From Sphingomonas xanthus (GTDB taxonomy: Bacteria > Pseudomonadota > Alphaproteobacteria > Sphingomonadales > Sphingomonadaceae): a stretch of 64,000 nucleotides of DNA. Positions 1 through 8,413 of the stretch are shown here, piece by piece. Under the pieces are notes generated by a model, which was not told the origin of the DNA, made no database searches, and saw only the letters and a program-made list of their open reading frames with translations. The stretch covers positions 1,982,001 to 2,046,000 of the forward strand of contig NZ_CP041659.1 of the NCBI RefSeq assembly GCF_007998985.1. The letters run 5' to 3'. Numbering within the stretch: position 1 is the first letter of the stretch; the number at the start of each line of letters is the position of its first letter. Made by a program: the position numbers and the translations under genes.

Positions 1-403
1 GCCACGGCCCGCCTATCCACCGCAGCAGCAGCGCCGTACCGATATTATAAGGGAGGTTGGCAACAATGTGCGCGCCATCGCCGGCCACGGCCCGCTCGTC
101 CACCTCCAGCGCGTCGCCGGAAATCAGCGTCAGCCGCTCCGAAAATTCGCTTTCCAGTTCCGCCAATACAGGGACGCAGCGCCGGTCGCGCTCGACCGCG
201 ATGACTTTCGCACCCGTTTCAAGCAGTGCGCGGGTCAGGCCGCCCGGGCCCGGCCCCACTTCATAGACGGTCGCGCCGGCGAGCGGGCCGGGGATGGCGG
301 CGATCCGCGCCAGCAGCTGGCGATCGAGGATGAAATTCTGGCCTAGCGCCTTGGTCGCCTGGAGACCGTGACGGGCAATGACGTCGCGAAGCGGTTCGAC
401 CAT
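1..403 (-). CDS. rsmA: 16S rRNA adenine dimethyltransferase RsmA (KsgA), 3' part cut by window edge
   Basis: Dimethylates two adjacent adenines in the 3'-terminal helix 45 of 16S rRNA, a late step of small-subunit assembly. The 134 visible residues start [13 protein letters not shown] and carry GQNFILD, the SAM-binding motif [14 protein letters not shown] and the catalytic motif NLPYNI, all in the expected order for the family. The C-terminal half lies outside the window. The ATG sits 4 bases after the pdxA stop, so it is the last visible gene of the lptD-surA-pdxA-rsmA run, a classic order in proteobacteria. The product assignment is firm; only completeness is unknown. Confidence 0.95.
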   Translation of the reverse strand, partial: MVEPLRDVIARHGLQATKALGQNFILDRQLLARIAAIPGPLAGATVYEVGPGPGGLTRALLETGAKVIAVERDRRCVPVLAELESEFSERLTLISGDALEVDERAVAGDGAHIVANLPYNIGTALLLRWIGGPW

Positions 404-407
404 CGGC

Positions 408-1412
408 TCAGGTCGCGGCAAGGGCCCGGGTGCGCGCGCACTCGGCGGCCAACCGGATTGCCGCGGCCATCGCCCGCGGATCGGCAAGATCCTGGCCGGC
501 GATGTCGAACGCCGTGCCATGGTCGGGCGCGGTCCGAACGATCGGAAGCCCCAGCGTCAAATTGACGCCTTCCTCGAAATGGAGAGCCTTCAAGGGGATG
601 AGCGCCTGATCATGATACATGCACAGCGCCGCGTCGTACCTGGCGCGCGCCGGCCCATGGAAAAGCGTGTCGGCCGGGTGGGGGCCGGTCACCCGCCAAC
701 CTTCGCCGCGAAGCGTCTCTATGGCAGGGATAATGATGTCGATTTCTTCGCGGCCGAGCGATCCGCCCTCGCCGGCGTGCGGATTGAACCCGGCAATCGC
801 CAGGCGCGGGTCGGCGATCCCGAAGTTGCGCTGCAATCCGCGTAAGGCTGCCCGACCGCGCATTTCGATCAGCGATTTGCTGAGGTTGCCGGCAACCTCG
901 GCGAGGGGGAGATGGGTTGTGGCGGGAACGGTTCGCAGGCTCGGGCCGGCCATCATCATCGCCACATTGCCCGGCGAAACGCCGCACCGTTCGGCGACGA
1001 ACTCCGTCTGGCCGGGATGGCTGAAGCCAATGCCGTAAAGCTGCTGCTTGCACACCGGCCCGGTGACCACCGCGGCCGATGAGCCCGATCGGGCGAGGCC
1101 GACGGCCAGTTCGAGCGCGTCAAGCGAACAATGGGCGCCCGCGACACTGGGATGACCGGGAACATCCGATTCGACCGCGGCAAGCGCCAAGATTGGGAGC
1201 CCGGAATCGAACGCCCGTGCGGCCTCGCGGGGATCGTCGATCACGGCAATCGGGCCGTCCCACACGGCGGTGATGCTGCGCGGATCGCCGACGGCCACGA
1301 ACGGCGGCAGGCCGAACCGGTCGCGACAGTCCCAGCATTTGGCGACGACCTCGGGACCGATCCCTGCGGGATCACCAAGCGAAACCGCAAGCGGACGGCA
1401 GACGCTGTCCAT
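408..1412 (-). CDS. pdxA: 4-hydroxythreonine-4-phosphate dehydrogenase PdxA
   Basis: NAD-dependent enzyme of the DXP-dependent pyridoxal 5'-phosphate pathway; it oxidises 4-phosphohydroxy-L-threonine, whose product is joined with deoxyxylulose phosphate by PdxJ. At 334 aa it has the usual length. Visible family motifs are GDPAGIGPE near residue 13, [10 protein letters not shown] with a metal-binding histidine in the middle, NPHAGEGG, then [11 protein letters not shown] and [15 protein letters not shown] near the C-terminus, which supply further metal ligands and the nucleotide site. The start is an ATG 7 bases after the surA stop and the stop is 4 bases before rsmA, so the three are surely cotranscribed. 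Confidence 0.95.
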   Translation of the reverse strand: MDSVCRPLAVSLGDPAGIGPEVVAKCWDCRDRFGLPPFVAVGDPRSITAVWDGPIAVIDDPREAARAFDSGLPILALAAVESDVPGHPSVAGAHCSLDALELAVGLARSGSSAAVVTGPVCKQQLYGIGFSHPGQTEFVAERCGVSPGNVAMMMAGPSLRTVPATTHLPLAEVAGNLSKSLIEMRGRAALRGLQRNFGIADPRLAIAGFNPHAGEGGSLGREEIDIIIPAIETLRGEGWRVTGPHPADTLFHGPARARYDAALCMYHDQALIPLKALHFEEGVNLTLGLPIVRTAPDHGTAFDIAGQDLADPRAMAAAIRLAAECARTRALAAT

Positions 1413-1419
1413 TCCCCGC

Positions 1420-2781
1420 TTAGCGGAAATCGATGACGGCGTCGCGGCGAAGGTCGCGGAGGTAACGGCGCGACCTCAGGTTGACCCGCTCTTCGTTCAG
1501 TTGGGCATAGACCTGGTCGAAGCTTGGGAGGGTCGGATCGACCTCGTCACGGCCGCACAGGACAAGGACCCGGACACCTTCCTCGATCGAGCCGAAGGGC
1601 CGAGTGGCCTGGCCGATCTGCATCTCCAAGATCATATCCTGCAGGGCGGGCGGAAGGTCGCGAACCTTGACCTGGTCGGACTCGACCACTTCCGCGTTGA
1701 AATCGGCGGCCAACTTGTCGGCGCCGCCGCAGCCGCCCACGTTCAGCGTCGCCGCGGCGAACCGGCCGACGGTCGGTTCGGCCTGAGCGCGGGTCGTGCC
1801 CTGCGGAAAGCGGATGGAAACCTGCTTGAGGGTCAGCACCGCGCTGCGCGGATCCGCGGTCAGCACCTTGCGCTGGTCCTGGACTGCGATGATCGAATAG
1901 CCGCCTTGGACCTTAATCGGCGGGCTGAGCATGCCGGGGCGCATCTGGCGGACGGTTGTCGCTAGCACGTCGGGAAGCTGTTCCGGGCGAACCCAGCCCA
2001 GGTCGCCACCGACGGCCGCCGTCGAAGCTTCCGAAAACTGGCGGGCGTAACCGACAAAGGACCCGCCCTGCTGGAGCGCGGCGTAAATCTGCTGGGCGTT
2101 GGCCAGCGATTTTTCCTCGTTGCTGCTGTTGGCCGAAACAAAGATTTCGCCGACCCGATATTCGTCGCTGCCCTTCGACGCGTTCAGCTTGTTGATTACG
2201 GCTTGAACTTCTTCGTCACCGACATTGGTGGAGCTTTCGATCTTCTTCGCCTGGAGACGGCGCCAGGCGATTTCGCCCATGATCTGGCGACGGATCGAGC
2301 GAATCGAGGAACCGCGCGACTTGAGGTAGGACGCCATCTGCTCCGGCGTCTGCTTCACGTTGCCGGCGACGCGGGCGACGGTCTTGTCGATATCATTTTC
2401 GGTGATTTCGATCTCTTCGGCCTTCGCGGCCTGAATCTGCAGAGTCTCGTCGATGAGGTTGCGAAGCACCTGCTGACGGACCCGCTCGAGTTCCTCGGCG
2501 GGAATTTCGCTTTCCGCACCGAGCGCGAGCAGGGCAAGCCGCTGATCGATATCGGTCTGAGTGATGACCTCGCCATTGACGATTGCAGTCGCCTTGACGA
2601 CCGACGGCAGGGCAGTTCCGAAAAGCTGCGGATTGGCCGGCAGGTTAAGGGTCGATACGCTGCTCGGCCGTTGCGCCGGTTGCTGCGCGTCCTGTGCAAG
2701 AGCTGCCGAGGCCAGCGCGACGCCGACTGCTAGCGGCGCACCCAAGAGGATCCGCGAGACCAATTGCTTCTTCACTGCCAC
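1420..2781 (-). CDS. surA: periplasmic chaperone / peptidyl-prolyl isomerase SurA
   Basis: Periplasmic chaperone that escorts unfolded outer-membrane proteins, LptD among them, to the BAM complex. It has 453 aa: a Sec signal peptide of about 29 residues ending SAALA, a SurA N-terminal helical region (about 60-195) beginning with KATAIVNGEVIT, and one PpiC-type rotamase domain (about 207-305) containing GEIFVSA, FSEAS, GGDLGWVRP and GGYSIIAV. A second rotamase domain is not obvious, although the C-terminal 150 residues could hold a degenerate one. The start is GTG at 2781; a second GTG at 2775, better spaced from a GAGGGG ribosome site, is equally possible. Located between lptD and pdxA as in many proteobacteria. 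Confidence 0.92.
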   Translation of the reverse strand: MAVKKQLVSRILLGAPLAVGVALASAALAQDAQQPAQRPSSVSTLNLPANPQLFGTALPSVVKATAIVNGEVITQTDIDQRLALLALGAESEIPAEELERVRQQVLRNLIDETLQIQAAKAEEIEITENDIDKTVARVAGNVKQTPEQMASYLKSRGSSIRSIRRQIMGEIAWRRLQAKKIESSTNVGDEEVQAVINKLNASKGSDEYRVGEIFVSANSSNEEKSLANAQQIYAALQQGGSFVGYARQFSEASTAAVGGDLGWVRPEQLPDVLATTVRQMRPGMLSPPIKVQGGYSIIAVQDQRKVLTADPRSAVLTLKQVSIRFPQGTTRAQAEPTVGRFAAATLNVGGCGGADKLAADFNAEVVESDQVKVRDLPPALQDMILEMQIGQATRPFGSIEEGVRVLVLCGRDEVDPTLPSFDQVYAQLNEERVNLRSRRYLRDLRRDAVIDFR

Positions 2782-2848
2782 CCCTCAAAATTCCTTGATT
2801 GCCAATGCTATAGGGCTATCCGTTTACCGTTTGGGTCTGAACCTCAGC

Positions 2849-5080
2849 TTAGCGGCCTAGCCCTTTCAGCGTAAAATTGATCGAAAAGGTGCTGCCTTTC
2901 CGGAACTCCCCGATCCGCTCATAGTCGCGCTTCCAGGCAACGCCAAGCTCAAGGCATTCATCCTCATAGTTAATGCCGAGCCGGTGGCGCACCGGTTCGA
3001 AACCATCGGCCAGGCTAAGCGAGTCCTCATCCTTCCCGGTAAGGTCGAGAACGGTCGACCCGAAGATTGACCAATAGCGGTGGAATTGCCAGCGCCCGGC
3101 CAGCCGAAGTTCTTCCCGATCGCGCAAATCCTCGACGGTTGACGCGATGTCGCGGTTGAGCAGCAGGTAGCCGACCTGCGCATAGGTCCGGGCGCTGCCG
3201 ACGGTCAGGTCGACTTCGGCTCGGCGAAGCGCGAAACTGTCCTTGTCGAGGCGATAGCGGTGCGTGACATCGACGAGCCGGCCGAACTGGATCCGGGTTC
3301 GGCCGACGATGTCGGAAAAGCGATCGGTAAGCCCGGTACCCTCGGGAAACAGGCTGGGGTCCCGGGTCAGCCGGTAGCTTTGGCCGATGACGTTATGGAT
3401 CGACCAGTTCGGGCGGTCGAACGCCCATTCGAGGCCGTAGGTGACGCGCGAACCGTCTTCCCACCGGTCGTAGCCGGGAAAGCGATTGAGCGCGAACAGG
3501 TTGCTGTCTTCGAGATCGACCGCTCTGGCGTCTTCGTTGGGGATGCGCAAATTGGGCGTCGGCGGCGTCAGTACCAGCTGAATCCGCGGGGTCAGCCGCT
3601 GCGTCCCGCCCCATAAACCACCAACGAGCGGCCATTTGAGGTCCGCTGCAAGCGCACCGATACCGCGGAACTGCCAACCTTCCTGGCCGCGGTAGATGTC
3701 GACCTGGGTCTTGGCGGTTTCGTCGGTGTGATAAGCATCCGCGCGGCCATAGGCGGTAAGCGTCAATTCCTGGCCGAGCCGCGTGATTCTCCGCATATCC
3801 CAGCGGGCGCTGGCGAAGGCGCGCTGCGTGTCCTGCCCGTCGACCCTGAGGATCGCCAGGCTGTTGGCCTGAACCTCGACCCTGCCTCCAAGGACCTCGC
3901 CCAACCGGAAACGGGCATCGACCGCCGGCAAGGCGATCGGGATGCGTTTTTGGACGTCGGTGCTCAGCAGGCCTTGAAATGCCCAGCCCTGGATCGCGAC
4001 ATAGCTGTCGAGGTCGATCCGCTCAGCGCTGATGAAGGAGCGCAGCCGGTCGTCGCGGGTGATGTCGTAGCGCCGGGTCACCGTCTTGTCGGTGGCGGCG
4101 CGCAGCGAGCCCGTCAGGGTCCAATAGGGATCGAGCTGGAAGCGGCCGTTAGCCTCGAAATAGCCGCGGAAACCGTTGCGCCTGTCGCCAGGAAGGCTGG
4201 CCGCGGTCGGATCGGCCGCCGGTACTTCGCCATAAGTGACGAAGGCGCCTACCTGATAGGCCCCAAGTGACGTCAGGTGGCGCCAGCGACCTTCGAGCGC
4301 CGGCGCCGCATTGCTGTAGATATGCGGCGTGACGGTGAGGTCGCGATTGCGATCGATCCGCCAATAATAGGGAAAGTCCAGTTCCAGCCCATTATTGCTG
4401 TCGATTCGAATGCCGGGGACTAGCGCGCCCGAGGCACCGCCTTTTTGCGACCCGTCGCTAATCGAGAAAACCGGCAGCAGCGGGATCTTGATGCCCAGCA
4501 CATTGAGGCGGCCGCCGGCAAAGCGCACCCGCCCTGACCTGCTGTCCTGCACCACCCGCGCGGCGGTGATCTTCCAGCTGGGATTGCGGGGGCACCCGCC
4601 GGCCATGGTCACCGGGCAGGGGGAATAGACGGCATTGTCGAGTTCGGTGATGTCGCCCTTGCGCGTGCCGCGCTGCGCGGCGATCCGGCCGCCGGTTTCA
4701 AGCACGATCAGCAGGTTGTCGATCGTCCCGTCGCGTAACGTGTCGGTAAGGTCGACCCGGTCAGCAATCAGCTTGTCGCCTTCCGGGCTGAGGACGACGA
4801 CATTGCCCTCGGCAGCGACGATGCCAGTGCTGCGTTCCCAGGTGACCCGGTCGGCGGCAAGATAGTGGCCGTCGCGCGCCATGCGGACCTGGCCGGATGC
4901 CGTCACCACGTCGGCACCGGTGTCGTAGGACACCTCGTCGGCTGCGAAGTCGACCATCGGTTCGGCGACCGGCTGGGCGTCAAGGGACGAGGAGGGTAGC
5001 GGCTGGTCTTGGGCGTAGGCTGGGCCGGCCATCCCGACGAGCAGCGGCATTGCCGACATACACAGCCCGATCGATCGCAC
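2849..5080 (-). CDS. lptD: LPS-assembly protein LptD (OstA/Imp)
   Basis: Outer-membrane beta-barrel that, with the lipoprotein LptE, inserts lipopolysaccharide (or the glycosphingolipid-rich equivalent of sphingomonads) into the outer leaflet. The 743 aa product starts with a signal peptide ending PAYAQ, then a beta-jellyroll OstA-type domain (about 45-145, with ADEVSYDTGADVVTASG and AADRVTWE), a cysteine pair at YSPCPVTMAGGCP, and a long LptD barrel domain that ends in alternating aromatic strands with a final phenylalanine-containing segment, FSINFTLKGLGR. The start is a GTG; the next in-frame ATG is 7 codons in. It heads the surA-pdxA-rsmA run after a 67-base gap and is divergent from pepA. 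Confidence 0.94.
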   Translation of the reverse strand: MRSIGLCMSAMPLLVGMAGPAYAQDQPLPSSSLDAQPVAEPMVDFAADEVSYDTGADVVTASGQVRMARDGHYLAADRVTWERSTGIVAAEGNVVVLSPEGDKLIADRVDLTDTLRDGTIDNLLIVLETGGRIAAQRGTRKGDITELDNAVYSPCPVTMAGGCPRNPSWKITAARVVQDSRSGRVRFAGGRLNVLGIKIPLLPVFSISDGSQKGGASGALVPGIRIDSNNGLELDFPYYWRIDRNRDLTVTPHIYSNAAPALEGRWRHLTSLGAYQVGAFVTYGEVPAADPTAASLPGDRRNGFRGYFEANGRFQLDPYWTLTGSLRAATDKTVTRRYDITRDDRLRSFISAERIDLDSYVAIQGWAFQGLLSTDVQKRIPIALPAVDARFRLGEVLGGRVEVQANSLAILRVDGQDTQRAFASARWDMRRITRLGQELTLTAYGRADAYHTDETAKTQVDIYRGQEGWQFRGIGALAADLKWPLVGGLWGGTQRLTPRIQLVLTPPTPNLRIPNEDARAVDLEDSNLFALNRFPGYDRWEDGSRVTYGLEWAFDRPNWSIHNVIGQSYRLTRDPSLFPEGTGLTDRFSDIVGRTRIQFGRLVDVTHRYRLDKDSFALRRAEVDLTVGSARTYAQVGYLLLNRDIASTVEDLRDREELRLAGRWQFHRYWSIFGSTVLDLTGKDEDSLSLADGFEPVRHRLGINYEDECLELGVAWKRDYERIGEFRKGSTFSINFTLKGLGR

Positions 5081-5175
5081 AGTCAGTAATTCCCGCCCGG
5101 TTTATGGATATATGCGGATTCGCCTATTGCACCTTGGGTAGCGGGCGGCAATCCGGCTTGCGGCGAGGCGCCCCT

Positions 5176-5204
5176 TTGCTTGTTTGGGGCCCAGCGCTTA
5201 AGGA
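5176..5204 (+). promoter_or_regulatory. possible sigma-70 promoter of pepA
   Basis: TTGCTT (5176-5181), a 17-base spacer, then TAAGGA (5199-5204), about 35 bases before the pepA ATG. The lptD-pepA divergent gap (5081-5237) otherwise shows only a GAGGA ribosome site before pepA. Both hexamers are partial matches, so this is tentative. Confidence 0.3.
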
Positions 5205-5237
5205 GCGGCAAACTTTTAGCAGCTTTCGAGGAAATTC

Positions 5238-6707
5238 ATGCAAATTCGCTTCGCCGATGCCCGCCCTTCCGGTGACTATGCGCTGGTCCTGCCTTCCGCG
5301 GGCAGCAAGCGCCCGGGCGTTGCCGGACTGGGAAGCGACCAGACCGGCGTCGAAGCGGCGATGAGGCGCAGCCGGTTCGATGGAGAGGCTTCGGCATCGA
5401 TCGAAACCTTCCTGTCGGGTAACGACGGCCGCCGCCTGTTGGTGGTCGGCATAGGCGCGGATACGGCGCTCTTGGCGGGCGCGGAGAAGCTTGGCGGCAC
5501 CGCAGTCGCCAAGCTGCTTCAGTCGGGCGAGACCCATGCGGTCATCGACCTTGAGGGGCTTGGCTTCGACGCCGATGCAGCGGCGCGGGTCGGGCTGGCG
5601 GCGGCGCTGCGCGCCTGGCGCCACGACCGTTACCGGACCCGGATGAAGGACAAGCAGAAGCCTACCCTCACGGAAATCACCATCGTCGGAGGCGGCGAAG
5701 GGGCCGGGGAGCGCTATGCGAGCCGGTACGCGCCGCTGGCCGAAGGTATCGCCCTTACCCGCGAGCTCGTCACCGAGCCGGCCAACATCATCTACCCCGA
5801 AACCTTCGTCGAGCGCGTGCTCGAAAGCATCAAGAATGTCGGGCTGGAGTTCGAAGTACTCGGCCGCGATGAAATGGCCAAGCTTGGCATGGGCGCGCTG
5901 CTCGGCGTTGCGCAAGGTTCGGTCCGCGAACCGAAAATGCTGGTCCTGAAGTGGAACGGCGGCAAGGCCGGCGAGGCGCCTGTCGTCTTCATCGGCAAGG
6001 GAGTGACCTTCGACACCGGTGGTATTTCGATCAAGCCGGCCGCCAACATGGAAGCAATGAAGTGGGATATGGGCGGCGCCGGCGCCGTCGCAGGGGCGAT
6101 GAAGGCGATCGCCGGACGCAAGGCCAAGGCCAACGTCATCGGCATCTGCGGGCTGGTCGAAAACATGCCGGACGGCAATGCGCAGCGGCCGGGCGACGTC
6201 GTCACCACCATGTCGGGCCAGACTGTCGAGGTGATCAACACGGACGCCGAAGGCCGGCTGGTGCTGTGCGATGCCATGACCTGGGCGCAGCGCACGCTGA
6301 AGCCTAGGGCAATGATCGACCTGGCGACGCTGACCGGCGCGATGGTCATTACGTTCGGCCATGAATATGCTGGCGTCTTCGCCAATAATGAGGAACTGGC
6401 CGGAAGCCTGCTCAAGGCCGCCGAGGCAAGCGGCGACAAATTATGGCGGCAGCCGCTGGGTGAAGCCTACGACCGGCTCATCGATTCGCCGATCGCCGAC
6501 ATGAAAAATGTCGGGCCCCGCGAGGCCGGATCGATTACCGCCGCGCAGTTCCTGCAACGCTATGTCGAAAATGGCACGCCTTGGGCCCACCTCGACATTG
6601 CCGGCATGGCCTGGGCCGACAAGCCGAGCGCTACCTACGACAAGGGCGCGACCGGCTATGGCGTGCGCCTGCTCGACCAATATGTCGCGGACGTGCTGGA
6701 AGCCTGA
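5238..6707 (+). CDS. pepA: leucyl aminopeptidase PepA (peptidase family M17)
   Basis: Cytosolic two-metal aminopeptidase that removes N-terminal leucine and other residues from peptides; some homologues also bind DNA. It has 489 aa with the typical N-terminal macro-like domain and a C-terminal catalytic domain. The metal-binding and catalytic signatures are present: GKGVTFDTGGISIKP at about 253-267, MKWDMGGAGAV just after, and the family hallmark NTDAEGRLVL at about 334-343, followed by DLATLTGA. The start ATG has a GAGGA ribosome site 7 bases upstream. holC follows after 12 bases, the same order (pepA-holC) seen in many proteobacteria. Confidence 0.95.
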   Translation: MQIRFADARPSGDYALVLPSAGSKRPGVAGLGSDQTGVEAAMRRSRFDGEASASIETFLSGNDGRRLLVVGIGADTALLAGAEKLGGTAVAKLLQSGETHAVIDLEGLGFDADAAARVGLAAALRAWRHDRYRTRMKDKQKPTLTEITIVGGGEGAGERYASRYAPLAEGIALTRELVTEPANIIYPETFVERVLESIKNVGLEFEVLGRDEMAKLGMGALLGVAQGSVREPKMLVLKWNGGKAGEAPVVFIGKGVTFDTGGISIKPAANMEAMKWDMGGAGAVAGAMKAIAGRKAKANVIGICGLVENMPDGNAQRPGDVVTTMSGQTVEVINTDAEGRLVLCDAMTWAQRTLKPRAMIDLATLTGAMVITFGHEYAGVFANNEELAGSLLKAAEASGDKLWRQPLGEAYDRLIDSPIADMKNVGPREAGSITAAQFLQRYVENGTPWAHLDIAGMAWADKPSATYDKGATGYGVRLLDQYVADVLEA

Positions 6708-6719
6708 TCCGGCGGGGCG

Positions 6720-7157
6720 ATGCGGGTCGACTTCTACCAGCTTGGCGGCCTGCAACCCGATTCGGTGATCGCGTCGATCGCCGGGCGATTGATCGAGGAA
6801 GGCCAGCGACTGCTGGTCGTTGCCTCCGACGAAGTGCTGCTAGGCAAGCTCGACAGGCTGCTGTGGGACCAGGGTCCTGTGAGTTTCCTGCCCCATGGAA
6901 TGGCGGGCGGGCCCGACGACGCCGCGCAGCCGATCCTGCTGTCGACTGGTGCCGATTCTCCCAACCAGGCGCGCAACCTGCTGATCGCCGACGGTGAGTG
7001 GCGCGAAGCAGCGCTGAGCTATGAGCGCGCCTTCTACCTGTTCGACGAATCCACCCTGAAGGGCGCGAGAATGGCGTGGAAGCTACTGGCGGGACGCGAG
7101 GGGGTGGAACGCAACTATTGGTCGAGCGAAGACGGACGCTGGACGAAGAAAGGCTGA
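6720..7157 (+). CDS. holC: DNA polymerase III chi subunit HolC
   Basis: Accessory subunit of the replicative clamp-loader assembly; chi links the DnaX complex to single-strand-binding protein. The 145 aa sequence is a full-length chi homologue: MRVDFYQLGG at the N-terminus, a Rossmann-like core with LLVVASDE and SFLPHGMAGGPDD, the turn QPILLST, and the C-terminal block RAFYLFDESTLKGARMAWK. It sits 12 bases downstream of pepA, which is a conserved pairing. No promoter of its own is evident. Confidence 0.9.
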   Translation: MRVDFYQLGGLQPDSVIASIAGRLIEEGQRLLVVASDEVLLGKLDRLLWDQGPVSFLPHGMAGGPDDAAQPILLSTGADSPNQARNLLIADGEWREAALSYERAFYLFDESTLKGARMAWKLLAGREGVERNYWSSEDGRWTKKG

Positions 7158-7207
7158 GCGGCTAGGGGCCCGCCCAATCCCAACCCCTGTCGACTTTGGA
7201 GTTTCCC

Positions 7208-7630
7208 ATGGCGGTTACCCGCACCTTTTCGATCATCAAGCCCGACGCCACCCGCCGCAACCTGACCGGTGCAGTGACCAAGATGCTTGAGGATGCCGGC
7301 CTGCGCGTCGTCGCCTCGAAGCGCATCCACATGACCAAGGAACAGGCCGAAGGCTTTTATGCGGTCCACAAGGAACGCCCCTTCTTCGGCGAACTCGTTG
7401 AGTTCATGATCAGCGAGCCGGTCGTGGTACAGGTCCTGGAAGGCGAAGATGCCGTTGCCCGTAACCGCGACGTGATGGGCGCAACCAACCCGGCCGACGC
7501 CGCCGACGGGACGATCCGCAAGACCCATGCGCTGTCGATCGGTGAAAATACGGTCCATGGTTCGGACAGCGACGAGAATGCGGCAATCGAAATCGCTTAT
7601 TTCTTCAAGGACGAAGAGATCGTCGGCTAA
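7208..7630 (+). CDS. ndk: nucleoside-diphosphate kinase Ndk
   Basis: Transfers the gamma phosphate between nucleoside triphosphates and diphosphates through a phosphohistidine. The 140 aa product is the usual size, starting [17 protein letters not shown], with the active-site histidine at residue 117 in the motif NTVHGSDS and the expected GAT(N)P-type loop [10 protein letters not shown]. The ATG at 7208 is chosen over an upstream TTG (7196) because a GGAG ribosome site lies 6 bases before it and family N-termini begin here. A strong terminator follows 24 bases after the stop. Confidence 0.97.
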   Translation: MAVTRTFSIIKPDATRRNLTGAVTKMLEDAGLRVVASKRIHMTKEQAEGFYAVHKERPFFGELVEFMISEPVVVQVLEGEDAVARNRDVMGATNPADAADGTIRKTHALSIGENTVHGSDSDENAAIEIAYFFKDEEIVG

Positions 7631-7653
7631 ACCGGCGACATCGTTGAATAATC

Positions 7654-7683
7654 AGGCCGTCGGGGCGACCCGGCGGCCTTTTT
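7654..7683 (+). terminator. intrinsic terminator after ndk
   Basis: An 11-base stem AGGCCGTCGGG / CCCGGCGGCCT (one G-T wobble) closes a GCGA tetraloop and runs straight into TTTTT at 7679-7683. It is the clearest rho-independent terminator in the window and separates ndk from the tetR block. Confidence 0.85.
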
Positions 7684-7780
7684 CATGCTTTCGCGCTTGG
7701 GCAGAGCGCATTTCATGTCATGCCAATTGAAATGAAATCTTGCGCTGCCGAATTTTCATGTTAATGCGATTCGCATGAAT
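7681..7780 (+). promoter_or_regulatory. promoter/operator region of the tetR gene with repeated TTTCATG half-sites
   Basis: TTTCATG occurs three times in direct orientation (7681-7687, 7711-7717, 7754-7760), and an inverted CATGAA lies at 7774-7779. ATTTCAT (7710-7716) and ATGAAAT (7732-7738) form an inverted repeat, and a perfect 13-base palindrome ATGCGATTCGCAT (7764-7776) runs into the tetR start codon. This is what an autoregulated TetR operator looks like, but which element is bound cannot be told from sequence. The region is AT-rich compared with its surroundings. A TTGAAA at 7727-7732 could be a -35 box; no convincing -10 follows. Confidence 0.5.
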
Positions 7781-8413
7781 ATTTCGACCCCCAGGCGCGC
7801 CTATCGCCAGTCTGCGCGTGCACTCGCCGCGGAGGAGACCGGTGAGCGCATCCTCGATGCCTTCGCTGCAGAGCTTCGGCAGAATTGGTTCGACGAGATC
7901 AAGCTCGAAGATGTTGCCCGCGATGCCGGGGTCACGGTGCAGACGGTCATTCGCCGATTCGGCGGCAAGGAGCAGCTCCTGGCCGCGGTCCATGACCGGA
8001 TGGGCGCGCAAATCCTCCAGCGGCGCGAAGTCCGGCCCGGCGACGCCGCGGGTGTGATCAGCGCGCTCGTCAAAGATTATGAGGAAATTGGTGAACTGGT
8101 CCTTCGCTCGCTGGCGCAGGAGGATCGCTATCCCGCGATGCGCGCGATGACTGACATTGGTCGTGCGATGCATCGGCAATGGATGGCCGCCGCGTTCGAA
8201 CCATGGCTCGGGCCGATGAGCGAGGAGGATCGCCGCCGCGCACTCGATGGGCTGGTCGTGGCCGGGGACATCTACGTCTGGAAGCTTATCAGGACCGACC
8301 TGGGACGCCCCCTGTCCGAATATCGGGACCTGGTCGAAAAACTCTGTTCGGCGGCGGTCGGGATCGATCGTGCAGCCTTGTTCAAACACCCTGAAACAGG
8401 AACCTTAAAATGA
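7775..8413 (+). CDS. TetR/AcrR family transcriptional regulator
   Basis: 212 aa. The N-terminal helix-turn-helix is clear at about residues 37-72: IKLEDVARDAGVTVQTVIRRF followed by GGKEQLLAAV, a TetR hallmark. The C-terminal ligand domain (about 80-205) is divergent, as usual, and gives no ligand. The ATG lies on a 13-base palindrome with no Shine-Dalgarno in front, so translation may be leaderless or the true start may be elsewhere; I keep 7775 because the next in-frame ATG (residue 75) would remove the DNA-binding domain. The stop overlaps the glycosyltransferase start by ATGA, so regulator and enzyme are translationally coupled. Autorepression is inferred from the repeats upstream. Confidence 0.88.
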   Translation: MNISTPRRAYRQSARALAAEETGERILDAFAAELRQNWFDEIKLEDVARDAGVTVQTVIRRFGGKEQLLAAVHDRMGAQILQRREVRPGDAAGVISALVKDYEEIGELVLRSLAQEDRYPAMRAMTDIGRAMHRQWMAAAFEPWLGPMSEEDRRRALDGLVVAGDIYVWKLIRTDLGRPLSEYRDLVEKLCSAAVGIDRAALFKHPETGTLK

